A stretch of DNA of 64,000 bases, taken from positions 7,711,001 through 7,775,000 of the forward strand of contig BRKX01000007.1 in assembly GCA_026008535.1 (NCBI GenBank), read 5' to 3'. Below, one piece after another: positions 11,396 through 22,072 of the stretch (position 1 is its first letter; every line of letters begins with the position of its first letter). The stretch comes from Perilla frutescens (taxonomy: Eukaryota; Streptophyta; Magnoliopsida; Lamiales; Lamiaceae). Under the pieces are notes generated by a model. That model did not search any database and had not been told where the DNA came from. It was given only the letters and a program-made list of their open reading frames with translations. A program made the translations under genes and the position numbers.

Positions 11396-11710
11396 TGCAT
11401 AAGATGTATATGAGACGGTCAACGCGTTGACCAAAAAAATTGTGAAAATTGGTGATACTTTTTAGGGATACAATTGATACTTTTTTTAATTTCGAATGAT
11501 ACTTTTTAGTGTGTCAATTGATACTGATATTAACGGTTTTTTTTTTATTTTTTTATTCTGCCCAATACTTTTTATTGATACAAATGATACTTTTTAACCT
11601 TTGAAATGATACTTTTCAGTATTATGAATGGTACTAATTTTGACGGATTTTTTGGTCAAAGCATTGACCGGGTCAACACGCGTTGACCGTCTCATGTACA
11701 TCTTATGTAC
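11396..11710. mobile_element. MITE, copy 1, with TIRs of about 35 bp
   Basis: The left end CATAAGATGTATATGAGACG (11398) is repeated inverted at the right end (CGTCTCATGTACATCTTATG, to 11707). Both ends also carry the palindromic core GGTCAACGCGTTGACC. The interior has short repeats of the type TGATACTTTTTAG. About 315 bp and noncoding. A second copy follows at 11731. The superfamily is not clear because no target duplication could be fixed. Confidence 0.7.
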
Positions 11711-11730
11711 AAGAGACATGCCCTTCTCCT

Positions 11731-12046
11731 ATACATAAGATGTACACAGATGGTCAATGCGTTGAATGGGTCAACGCACGTTGATCCGGTCAACGCGTTG
11801 TCCTAAAAAATCGTTAAAACGGGTGATACTTTTTAGGGATACAAGTGATACCTTTTGAATTTTGAGTAATATTTTTTAGTGTTACGATTGATATTGATTT
11901 TGACAGGTTTTTTCCTTTTTTTTTCTAGCCGATACTCTTTATTGATACAAGTAATACTTTTAGGGCTTTTTAGTATTACGATCGATACTGATTTTGACGG
12001 GTTTTTTGGTCAATGCATTCACCGTCTGATGTGCACCTAGTGCACA
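11731..12046. mobile_element. MITE, copy 2 of the same family
   Basis: Starts ATACATAAGATGTACACAG and ends with ATTCACCGTCTGATGTGCAC, with the same interior (GATACTTTTTAGGGATACAA, GACGGGTTTTTTGGTCAA) as copy 1. The two copies lie head to tail, about 20 bp apart. Confidence 0.65.
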
Positions 12047-12086
12047 CAAGACCTGCCATTTTTAAATAGATTATTTATAATTAGTA

Positions 12087-12358
12087 CTCCCTCCGTCCCA
12101 ATTATATAGTCTCATTTCTCCTCGCACGTAGATTAAAAATATTTATGAAAACAACATATTAAAGCTAAACTTCCAATAACACCTGCATTGAATATTTATG
12201 ACTTTCAACTTTTAAGTTATTATTTTTTTAATTTCCAAGATTCAATAAGAGTTGATTTGTCAATTACTATGAAAATTAATAATATTTATAGTAATGGGAC
12301 TATATAATTGAGACACCTCAAAATAGTAAAAGGGACTATATAATCGGGACGGAGGGAG
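12087..12358. mobile_element. Stowaway-like (Tc1/mariner) MITE
   Basis: Perfect terminal repeats CTCCCTCCGTCCC and GGGACGGAGGGAG, flanked on both sides by TA (12085-12086 and 12359-12360), the target duplication of Tc1/mariner elements. 272 bp, AT-rich, noncoding. The terminal sequence is the classic plant Stowaway end. Confidence 0.9.
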
Positions 12359-12699
12359 TAATTTTTTTAGCCCCAGTCCTAATTCCTTTATTTTTCTTTT
12401 TCTCTGTAATTGATTACGGATTGTATTTAATGATAGAAATAAGAGATGAAACGGATAAACCTCATCACTTGCAACTCTTTTGTACTAGAACTATAAACGA
12501 ATTTAGCTTACTCAAATCTTGGTTGAAAAAAAAAAACAAAACGAAACTCATGATCATATCTGAAGTTAATTTGTTGAAATAAACAAATCAAACTACTTGA
12601 ACTAAACATTACTCAGCTCGTTAGCTCATTAATAAGTAAAATCGATTACATACATAAAGAATATTAATTGTCACACATGAACTCAATTGAAAATCTAAA

Positions 12700-12870
12700 A
12701 TCTGGCCCATTCAAGTTAACTGCATCTACATATATAGTTATCTGAGCTCTTTGACAGAGTGTTTTCGATTTACTGGAGATCCACATATATATCATTAAGG
12801 TTGCATGCAATATCTTTATGAAGCATGGGTAAAGAGGGAAATTCATCAACATTAATTTTGATTTATACAT
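12700..12870 (+). pseudogene. Decayed duplicate of the promoter/5' leader of the LRR kinase gene
   Basis: The stretch around 12769-12850 (ACTGGAGATCCACATATATA, TTGCATGCAATATCTT, AAGAGGGAAATTCATC) aligns by eye in order with 13673-13760 (ACTGGAGCCCAACATATATT, GTTGCAATATCTT, AAGAGCAGAATTCATCGACC). No coding exon follows, so it looks like what is left of a tandem copy of the receptor-kinase gene. Confidence 0.5.
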
Positions 12871-13103
12871 CTATAATTCACTCCTGTTCATTGATTAAAC
12901 TTAAGTTGACGAAGACCGACGAGTCTCATTAAGTTCATATTGCAACTTGGTCTTGCGCGGTTGGACAATTTGTCCCAGCATTAAATTCAATAAAAACGAA
13001 CTCACCCATTTACAACTACAATCAATTATTAGCATGAAAGAAAAGTTATTCAATCCCAGAATTGAACTTGAATCATCTCATGAAAGCATCCTATAATAGA
13101 GCT

Positions 13104-13104
<1 letters not shown>

Positions 13105-13175
<71 letters not shown>
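13105..13175. repeat. (TAA)n microsatellite
   Basis: About 23 uninterrupted TAA units. Confidence 0.95.
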
Positions 13176-13723
13176 TACAAGTACATGAAATATTAGATTT
13201 TTTTATCTTTATTTTCAGATGAAGGTAATCCAGTAGCTCATAAGTTAACCTTCTAAGTATTTTTTTTTTTGGATGACGAGTAAATTTTAATCATGAAATA
13301 ATCAACGACAATAATGAATTATTAATTAAATATTAAATATTAAATTAGTAGAAATTCCAATTGGATGAGATTAACTCTAATAAATGATTGTAAAATTAAA
13401 TTAAAGTAGAAAAATAAAATTGAAGAAACAAATATTGGCAAAAATTGTAGATCACTACGGTATCATGGAGTGAAACAGAGTATGCATTATGATAGAACCC
13501 ATTTTCGACTAATATTTGCAAACTTTGGTTGTTATTGATTTCAGAATTTCTATAATCTCATTTTCTTAATTAAGTTGAGCATAATTAATTTTAGTGATGA
13601 TAATATCAAAATGAAACTCAATAGCATCTAGGTAGTTAATTATATGAGGCATTCGACCTAGTCTTTTCTTTTACTGGAGCCCAACATATATTCATAATCA
13701 TTAATTGGAGTTGCAATATCTTG

Positions 13724-13733
13724 TATATATAAA
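13724..13733 (+). promoter_or_regulatory. Candidate TATA box of the LRR kinase gene
   Basis: TATATATAAA lies 70 bp before the ATG at 13803, a normal distance for a short plant 5' leader. Confidence 0.5.
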
Positions 13734-13802
13734 GCATCCATAAAGAGCAGAATTCATCGACCACAGAAAACCCAAAATAAAAAAGGATTACCAAATTAAT
13801 TA

Positions 13803-14790
13803 ATGGAGAATTGTTGCTTTTTCTTTGCTTTTTTTATCTTGTTATTCAACTGCCTTGCACTCTGCTCCGGCGCAACAATCTTGAATATTTCTAGAACAGA
13901 CAAAGATGCACTTGTTTCCTTCAAAAACTCCATTATATCCGATCCTCACGCTACCTTGACCACGAATTGGTCCGACGACACTTCCGTTTGTAATTGGATT
14001 GGTGTGTCGTGTGGCAAGAAGCACCAGAGGGTGACTGCCCTAAATCTCTCTGGTTACGACCTTGCTGGAACTGTTGCTCCACATCTCGGAAACCTTACGT
14101 TTCTCAGATATTTAGACATCAGTTCCAACTCTTTCACCGGTTTCTTACCTTTTGGTCTCTCTAATTTGCGTCGTTTGAAGGTGATGGATGTCTCTTTGAA
14201 TTCGTTCACTGGAGAATTACCAACTTTGTGGGGCCGTTTACCTGAATTGGAGCAACTCATTCTGTATAACAACAATTTCTCAGGTACAATCCCTCCCTCT
14301 TTGTTCAACAATTCCAAGCTACGGGTCTTACGCGTGAGTCACAATTTATTGAGTGGGAATATTCCGGAGGAGATCGGCACTAGCTCTTCGTTGAGGACAG
14401 TAAAGTTGGGCAATAACAATTTGAGCGGGAATATTCCAGAGGAGATTGGAAATGCTTCTTCCCTCCAAATATTATACTTAGGCTATAATCAGTTGAGTGG
14501 GTCCATACCACGTGGTATCTTCAATGTGTCTTCCATGAGAGAAATCACTATTACAAATAATATCCTATCAGGTTGCCTCCCAAGTGAAATGTGCAACAAT
14601 ATGCCAAATCTCGAAACACTTGATCTTTCAACCAACCAACTTTCTGGAGATATTCAACCCAATATATGGAAATGCAGACTCCTTGAGGATCTCGAATTAT
14701 CCGTCAATCATTTTAGTGGGAAAATCCCACTTGAAATTGGAAGTTTAAGCATGCTTAGATGGTTGTACTTGGGCGAAAATGATTTCCAAG
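13803..14790 (+). CDS. LRR kinase exon 1: signal peptide, LRR cap, first LRRs
   Basis: Starts MENCCFFFAFFILLF, a clear secretion signal. It continues with SFKNSIISDPHATLTTNW and CNWIGVSC (cap), then about ten LRRs ending in WLYLGENDFQ. The donor site is AAG|GTATAT, phase 1. Reading past it gives a stop within 24 bp, supporting the splice. Confidence 0.85.
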
Positions 14791-15093
14791 GTATATATAC
14801 ACGTCTCTTCTAACTTCTATATGTGACTTTGTATCATTAATGCTCGGAAAATTCGAAACTTAATTGTATATGTACATATTGCAACACGAAAGTATTTTTT
14901 GTTTTTTTGTTTTTTTTTTCCTTTGGGATCAAATTGATGGTGATCTAGGCAATCAAATCTTCGCCATTTGTATATTGTCATATTGTCATCATGATTAGCA
15001 TGAAACATTTGAAGTTAATTCATATCAAACATGCTTGTTGATTTGTCAAAGAATTTTGCTGATATGTTAAATGGTAAATTAATTAAATTTCAG

Positions 15094-15306
15094 GAGGAGT
15101 TCCACTAGAAATAGGGAATCTTTCACGACTAGAAGAATTAAGCATTACAGGCGCCTCTCTAAATGGAAATATTCCGGCTTCTATTTTCAACATTTCTTCT
15201 TTGAGATTGTTGAGATTCACCAACAATAGTTTGTCTGGAAGTATTCCATCTCTCCACAATCTACCAAAGCTTGAGGATTTGTATCTCGATAGTAACAAGT
15301 TGAAAG
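15094..15306 (+). CDS. LRR kinase exon 2: about three LRRs
   Basis: After the acceptor TTTCAG, the sequence GVPLEIGNLSRLEELSITG to LDSNKLK continues the LRR register in frame with exon 1 (71 codons). Donor AAAG|GTATTT, phase 1. Confidence 0.8.
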
Positions 15307-15729
15307 GTATTTCAGGACCAAAATTTTGTTGTATTTATTTAATTTATGATATGGTATATTTTTCATTCTCTTACGGATCAATTTACACTTTAAGTGCACA
15401 CCTACGTAATATAATGAACCTATTGACATCAATATGGACGGTACCTTCCAAATAACTAGAGAAATCCTTTAATTAGCCTATGGATCTGAGTATATCAGCA
15501 GCCATTTTCGAATGGCTGCGATTGCTATTATTATGTATTCGGAAAATCATTGAGCAATTCGAATAATTTTTGGTCTTTAGAACACATATCAATATGCATG
15601 AATCCCATATTTAAAAAAAAAAACCATTATTCAAAAAAATTATATGTAATTTTAGTTTTATTTAACTATATATCATTTCGGATCCCAATTGATATGCCAT
15701 TTCTCTATCTTGGAATATTCAACTTGAAG

Positions 15730-15873
15730 GGCATATTACACCAAATATTTGGAAATGCAAACATCTTGAGGTGCTAGATTTATCAGACAACAATCTCAGT
15801 GGCAACATCCCACCTGAAATTGGAAATATGAGCATGCTTAATACGTTATATCTGTTGGATAATGACTTCACAG
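15730..15873 (+). CDS. LRR kinase exon 3: two LRRs
   Basis: Exactly 144 nt, or two 24-residue repeats (HITPNIWKCKHLEVLDLS to LYLLDNDFT). Acceptor TTGAAG and donor ACAG|GTATAT keep phase 1. The segment is closely related to the end of exon 1 (NIWKCRLLEDLELS), so it may be an internal duplication. Confidence 0.7.
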
Positions 15874-16028
15874 GTATATTCAATCGACCATTTCTTCATT
15901 TTGTTAAGTACAAACATTTTCTTACGAAATTAGTGCAAAACATGTGTGTTGATGATTAGGTTTTAATTTTTTTTCTTTAGAAAAATACATTGTGCTTAAC
16001 AAATACCTCAAGGAAAATGAAAGAACTG

Positions 16029-16330
16029 TAACGCCCCAATTCCTAGTGAATAAGAACGCTACAAAATATCCATTTATATGTATCAAATATTTAAAATATA
16101 AGGCGGAAGCGAGAAAGTAATATAGAATAAAAAAATATCTATATATGTTTGTGTATGTGTGGTGTAATAATGGAATGGAAGAGGACCTGCCCAATCTAAC
16201 CTGCCTATTAGATATCATAAAAATTCAAGAATAATTTGGCAAAGTATGCTTCATATAATAAGTCATCAATTTTCCGCAAAAGAAATATATACAATCTGTC
16301 ACAGCCCACCACAACATAGAGTAAGCAAAG
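16029..16330. mobile_element. LTR-like remnant, left part
   Basis: TGTAACGCCCCAATTCC at 16029 resembles the start of the solo LTR at 58221 (TGTAGCGCCCCGATCCC). Related material seems to continue at 18437, after the TIR element. No target duplication or inner domain was found, so the assignment is weak. Confidence 0.3.
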
Positions 16331-16676
16331 AGAAAATTTTGGGTCCCATAGGACGCGCTACTCTCCCCTTTTGGTCCCATTAATGTCGATTTTGGTTCAT
16401 TTTAAAAAAAAATCACTCACTTTTAGTCCCATAAGTTTGACGGTATCAATTTTAGTCCTAACGGAAGTTAAGTGAAATGACAGATGACTTCGCACGTGAG
16501 TAACTTTTGGAACCAAAATAGATACTATGAGACCAAAAGTGAAATTTTAAGCGAAATAAAAATCTTAAAATGCAATCAGCTATGATCTATTTTTGAACCG
16601 AAAAATTGATGAAATATTAGATTTGTAAAAAGGGGTGCTTTTTGTTTTTTTTTTAAAATTATGTTATTTAAAAAAA

Positions 16677-17935
16677 TACTACAATAAAAACGCGATTTAA
16701 CGACGGATTGTATTTCATCGTTAAAATATCGACACATTAACGATAGATTAAGATTGAGTTATTTAATGAAAGATTTTTTTTGACTGAAACTTAACAAAGG
16801 ACACACGTCGTATGTTAATTTTTAATTTTTTATGTTAACGACGCAATAATGACATATTTTCTCATCGTTACATTAGAGACGAAAAAATGCGATGCAAAAC
16901 ATTATTTTTTTAAAATCTTAACGAGGAATTAGTTGCAAAATTATTCCGTATCTAAATTAATTTTGATATTTTTAATTTTTTTGTTTTTCTAATTTTCTCT
17001 AATATTTTTTTATATTTCAATTAATACTTAATTACGAATTTGAAATCAAAATTTTTAAATTTTTTTGTTTATTTTATTATTTCGAATTATTTGATTATTT
17101 TAATTTTTTTCAATATTTTATATTATTTTTTGATATTTTAAATTTAAAAATTTCAATTTCTACTTATTTACGAATTTGAAATTAATCTTTTAAATGATAT
17201 TACTTTTTAATTTTTTTCCATTTTAGAATTTATTTTATTTTAGAATTTTTAATATTATATTCTATTTTTTATTATTATATATTTTTATTTTCCAATTACT
17301 AATTAATTACAAATATAAATTTTATAAATGTTTTTATTTATTTTACATTATAATTTTTATTTTTTTAAATGTTATTAATTTTTTAATTACTATATAACTA
17401 TGAATTTGAAATCAATATTTTTAATATTATCAATGTTTTATTTTTTTCACATTTTACAATTTATTTTATTTTTGAAATTTTTAATGATATATAATATTTT
17501 TTAATATTATGTATTTTTCAATTACTAATTAATTACGAATGTAAATTTCTTAATATTTTAATTTATTTTACTTTATAATTTTTAATTTTTTTGAATATTA
17601 TTAATTTTTTAATTATTAATTCATTATGAATTTGAAATTAACATTTTTAATATTATTAATGTTTTTTTTTTAATTTTACATTTTAATAGTTATATTATTT
17701 TCATTTTTTTTAATATTATACACTATTTTTTAATATTATATATTTTTTATTTTTTAATTACTAATTAATTACGAGTATACCTTTTTTAATATTTTTATTA
17801 ATTTTAATTTATGATTTTTAAAATTTTATATTACTTTATATATGTTTTTTATTATTTTATATGATTTTTTAATATTTTGGGCTAGGCTTGGCTTGGCGTG
17901 CTTCCGTAACTAAAATGTGAAATTTTTTTGTAGTG
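16677..17935. mobile_element. CACTA-like non-autonomous element nested in the TIR element
   Basis: The left end tACTACAATAAAAACGCG and subterminal TTTAACGACGG, and the right end TTTTTTTGTAGTG, are the ends expected for En/Spm (CACTA) elements. The first base is changed from C to T. AAA on both sides (16674-16676, 17936-17938) would be the 3-bp target duplication. There is no transposase; the interior is tandem AT-rich repeats. Confidence 0.55.
17030..17820. repeat. AT-rich tandem repeats, unit about 230 bp
   Basis: Marker phrases recur at steady spacing: GAATTTGAAAT near 17172, 17402 and 17627, and ATTAATTAC near 17303, 17532 and 17764. That is about three diverged copies of a 225-230-bp unit, inside the CACTA-like element. 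Confidence 0.5.
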
Positions 17936-18436
17936 AAAGCCCAAAATGTGTGTATGAAAGTATAATTTTTCCTGGATTTTTTACTTTACAAGAATTTAAT
18001 TATGAAATAATCAACCGTAATAATGAATTATTAATTGAAAATTAAAAATTAAATATTAAAAATAATTATAAACTCTAATTAGATGTGGTGAATGCTCATA
18101 AACAATATTGTAAAATTAAACTAAATAAAAAATTTCCCTTGTTTTTTACTCCGCGAGAATTTAATTATGAAAAAAATCAACCATAATATTGAATTTTTCT
18201 TTAGGAAAAAATCTGAAAATAATTGTTGAAGATATTTTCGAAAATTTTCATTTGGCACCAAAACTGATAGTAAAATGGAACCAAAATTGATCTCAAATTT
18301 AATAGAAAACGTAACAGAGTGGGAAAAATTGATAGTTCGAAACTTTTGGGGACCAAAATCGACATCGATGGGACCAAAATCGATGGGACCAAAAGGGGAG
18401 ATAGCGTGTCCTATGGGACCAAAAGTGAAATTTTCT

Positions 18437-18496
18437 AAATATGCAAAACATAATACTTGGGTGACAACCCACTATGTCAAATATCTGTCACAACCC

Positions 18497-18536
<40 letters not shown>

Positions 18537-20089
18537 AAGTCCAAAATAGGGGCTAAGCATATATACAAAGTCCAAAATATTGGGTCACAACCCACCATAA
18601 TATATTCACATTATTAAGTATGTCTAAAATGCATTCAAAGACAGGTTAATAATAGCAAAAGGTTATAATATTGTGCAACTAGGAGAACATTGTTGTTATT
18701 CCCTGCCTGATCCGCGTCTCGACTCCTTAACTTGAAAAAATAAACATAAATAGGGTGTGAGCATGAAACCATACTCAGTGAGATATATATGCTGCAGTTT
18801 AACCAATTTTGTAATGCAACATAACATAATGAACCTTTGTTGCTTATTTGTATATGTGTGAGACTAGTCTCGGTCCATGTGGACCAGACGCGTTGGGCAT
18901 CTATGTGATCCCTTGGGAACTGACCCACTTGTGGTCCATGACGATTTATATGAATAAAACACAACACAATTATGATTATAATCATGTAACCACTATGCTA
19001 GAATATAGATAAAAGTAAACCCTAACTCAAAAGTTTGCAAATTCAAATGAATCTCTTCAAACTTGGCGTAGTTGTTCGTCCTTGAGCTTCGATTGCGCCG
19101 CTCCTAGCACTTGGAAATACTCTATTTAGTTCTCAGGTCTTTTGAACACTTTAAGATTTCAAATTAAAGCACACTTATTATTTTTATGAACTTTAAGTCA
19201 TCTTACATCTTCCGGATATGTCAAGGTTCTTTAAGCTAATTATTATAGGGCTCTCGTATTGTATCTTAAAAGTTAATCAAAATGTTCGAAATGTCTACAC
19301 ACATAGCCATAAATTAAATCATGCAATCATTGAAGGTCTAAAGTCAACTACTAAAGTAATATAGACTAATCTTGAGCTCATTAGAAGCATTGACATATTT
19401 ACGAGTTTTAGTGAACTGCAGTAACATTGTTCACACCTTCAAAAAAAAAAAATCTTTAGTTCAAAATTATGAACAGTAAATTTAGCATGAATTTTAAAAG
19501 TAGGCAATTAAGATATCAACTTTGAATTTTAGGATATTCAACATTCCTAAATTTTTGTAAAATAAATTGACATCTAATTCAATAGACAATTTGCTCGTCT
19601 CTTCGCGGGCTCGATCATCAATTTTTAAAAATATATGACAGAGTGACTGAATTTCACACTCGCATCGATGAATAAATTTGGGATTATTAATTTCGGCTGC
19701 ACCAACATACCTTTTTCAAAAATTGATCGTGGAATCATGATGGATTTGAAGAAATAGACAAGTTAGCGGTTGAATATGAGGTCAATTTATTTTACAAAAA
19801 AATTTGGATGTGGAATTACACCCATACTAAAAGTTGGTATTTTAATTTCTTACTTTTAAAGTTCGTGTTAAATTTTCAACTATATTTGATTTGATTTTCG
19901 AAAAATTCTCCTCCCAACTCAAGAAATTTAATGATTTGAATAAATTACAATAAATTTATAATGATAAATATGATCTTACTTCATAAAATATCTATAAAAA
20001 ATAATTTAAATTAAATTAATTCTAACCATCCATGTAAACAAATATAATGGATATGATTTATCCACAGTTGCACACTTGGTCTATATTCA
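18437..20089. other. LTR-like remnant and AT-rich intron sequence, no gene
   Basis: Contains a (TA)n run at 18497-18535, a repeated phrase (AAGTCCAAAATA, 18538 and 18570) and a stretch with CATACTCAGTGAG and GACCCACTTGTGGTCC that resembles decayed LTR sequence. No coding capacity. Confidence 0.35.
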
Positions 20090-20283
20090 CAAATGAGTAC
20101 TAGTTCTTGGTGTGAGAACTGCCAAGAGGGTTTATTTACTATGATTTTCTAACTTATCTTTTTGTATTTTAGTACTTAATAAACATTAAAATAAATAATT
20201 AGATAAGTAACAAGATAAACTATAAAATCATAGTAAAGAAGCGCGGTTCCTAGTTCTCACACAAAGAACTAGAAGCCATTTGA
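20090..20283. mobile_element. Foldback MITE, copy A
   Basis: Ends CAAATGAGTACTAGTTCTTG and, inverted, TAGTTCTCACACAAAGAAC...CATTTG. The arms extend through TTTACTATGATTTT and TTATCTT. It is followed directly by a (TA)n(TG)n tract. Confidence 0.65.
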
Positions 20284-20290
20284 ACTAAAT

Positions 20291-20291
20291 C

Positions 20292-20344
<53 letters not shown>
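20291..20344. repeat. (TA)n(TG)n microsatellite
   Basis: Compound dinucleotide run next to MITE A. The hAT-like element at 20345 lies directly after its TG part. Confidence 0.9.
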
Positions 20345-20347
<3 letters not shown>

Positions 20348-20995
20348 GGCCGGCCCTGACAATTATAGGGCCCTGGGCGAAACGAAAAAAATTGGCCCTG
20401 AGATTTTTTTTTTTTTAACAAGCATCTTGAAATTTTTTTCATTTTATCCCAATCACCCTAATCTTAAAAAAGTACAGACAACATTTACAAAATCTCATTC
20501 ATGAATTTTGAAAAAAAAAAACACTTTCATTAAGTAAATAATTATGAAAAAAAAATTGATAATATTAAGGAAAATAATTCAAAATTGAATCAATTTAATT
20601 TTTTATTGTAATATTTTATGTCAAAAGCCCTTAAGTTGAGATTTTGATGAACTCAAAATTGAGGAATAAAAGGCCTAAATATAACCATTAAATTTTTTTT
20701 TTCTTTATACAATTTTGATCAAATTTAAAAATTGAGTCTTTAAAGGTGTATTTCGCCTACGTGATCTATATATAGATCACAGATAGTTGATTAATATTTT
20801 GTCCAATTGCAAAATTGATATTAAGCCAACACAAAATCTGAATAAATATATTATCACACGAAATTTACATAGAAAAAAAAATTAAGTGATGGAACTAATC
20901 ATTAAAGCCAGTATTAGATTTCAAAGTCGAGAGAATAGTATCTAAAAGAGACAAACATTACAACTCTATACATATTTTTTTTTTTAAAAATTACC

Positions 20996-21037
<42 letters not shown>

Positions 21038-21099
21038 GGGCCCCTAGAAATGGGGGGCCTGGGCGGTGGCCCACTTGGGCTACCCCCGGGCCGGCCCTG
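20345..21099. mobile_element. hAT-like non-autonomous element, 755 bp
   Basis: Terminal inverted repeat CAGGGCCGGCCC at both ends, the GC-rich CAGGG-type end typical of hAT elements. No transposase. It sits in a TG microsatellite: the left flank is TGTGTGTG and the right flank is CGCGCGCG followed by TGTGT, so the 8-bp target duplication is either decayed or not exact. It contains a (TA)n run at 21001-21034. Confidence 0.65.
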
Positions 21100-21128
21100 C
21101 GCGCGCGCGCGTGTGTATGTATTGTATT

Positions 21129-21490
21129 AAATCTAGGGCTTGGTTTGAAAATGGTATATTGTATTTATTTACTATAATTTTATTGTATTTAAGTGCTAAT
21201 TATTTATTTTTATTTATGTTGCAATAAAAATATAATTTAGTGCTAGTTACAATAAAATACACTAACATAAATAATAAAATTATGATATAAGCACAGTCCA
21301 CAATTTTCGTTTCAAGCACAATTAATGCACATATAATCCATCCGCCCATAGCCCTCATGCATTTACGGGGGGGGGGGGGTTGGTTATTTGTGAAAATAGC
21401 CCTGGTATGTGAATTGTAGATTAATCTTTTCAATATTTTTTGGTAAAAAAAAGCACCATTCCTAATTCTAACGCTAAGAACTAATATTCA
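21129..21490. mobile_element. Foldback MITE, copy E (same group as copy D)
   Basis: The left arm TCTAGGGCTTGGTTTGAAAA pairs roughly with the right end TTCTAACGCTAAGAACTAAT. The interior (TATTTACTATAATTTTA, AAGTGCTAATTATT, ATAATCCATCC) matches copy D at 27530. A 13-G run lies at about 21367. Confidence 0.5.
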
Positions 21491-21504
21491 TTATATATAT
21501 GTAT

Positions 21505-21969
21505 TGTTAGATAATTAAACCACATAGGGCATGCAATAATCCAGATTCACACCCTAAATTCATGAACTCTATGATGATAAACCGAGATACAATATTATAG
21601 CGGAAGCGTACCTGAATCCATAGTTATTGAATCTTGAATTCTTGATGTGGTATGGATCTTCCAAACGATCGGCACCTTAGGTTTTCTGTAGAGAATTCTG
21701 TAGAAGGAATACAGATTCTATTTTTCTGTCTGCCGTCGTTTGGGGACCATAACCCTAACTTATAATAATAAGTTATCTGGGATTTGCAATTCGGTCCCTC
21801 AACAAATTGCAAATCTATTTATGGTATCTACACAATTAAATTCCATGACAATATTAATACCCTTTAATCCATAATTATAATCTTATTAGATCACTTTAAT
21901 TGGATCACTTTAAGACAGCCATACACATTTAATTAACATATATTAGTCCACATAAAAATTATTCCAACA
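21505..21969 (-). repeat. copia 3' LTR
   Basis: Plus-strand ends TGTTAGATAATT and ATTATTCCAACA. Preceded on the minus strand by the purine-rich CATGTGGGAGATT, the likely polypurine tract (about 21970-21985). Confidence 0.95.
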
Positions 21970-22072
21970 ATCTCCCACATGGACTATATATGTTACCGAA
22001 AAATGTGTAATACCTTATGAGCTCAAACTGTGCTGTCACAATAAGGGTATCCCAAACAATCTCGTCCATTGA

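Larger units (their letters stand above)
16331..18436. mobile_element. Non-autonomous TIR DNA element, about 2.1 kb
   Basis: The left end reads GGGTCCCATAGGACGCGCTA, then CTCCCCTTTTGGTCCCAT. The right end carries the inverted match (CTATGGGACC, ATGGGACCAAAAGGGGAGATA), giving TIRs of roughly 60-80 bp. No transposase is present. The interior is AT-rich and contains a CACTA-like element (16677-17935). The target duplication is not resolved; long TIRs would fit a Mutator-like element. Confidence 0.6.

Noticed and set aside
16029..20089. Complete solo LTR matching the one at 58221
   Set aside because: Only the start is similar; no matching end or target duplication was found, so only a remnant is reported.
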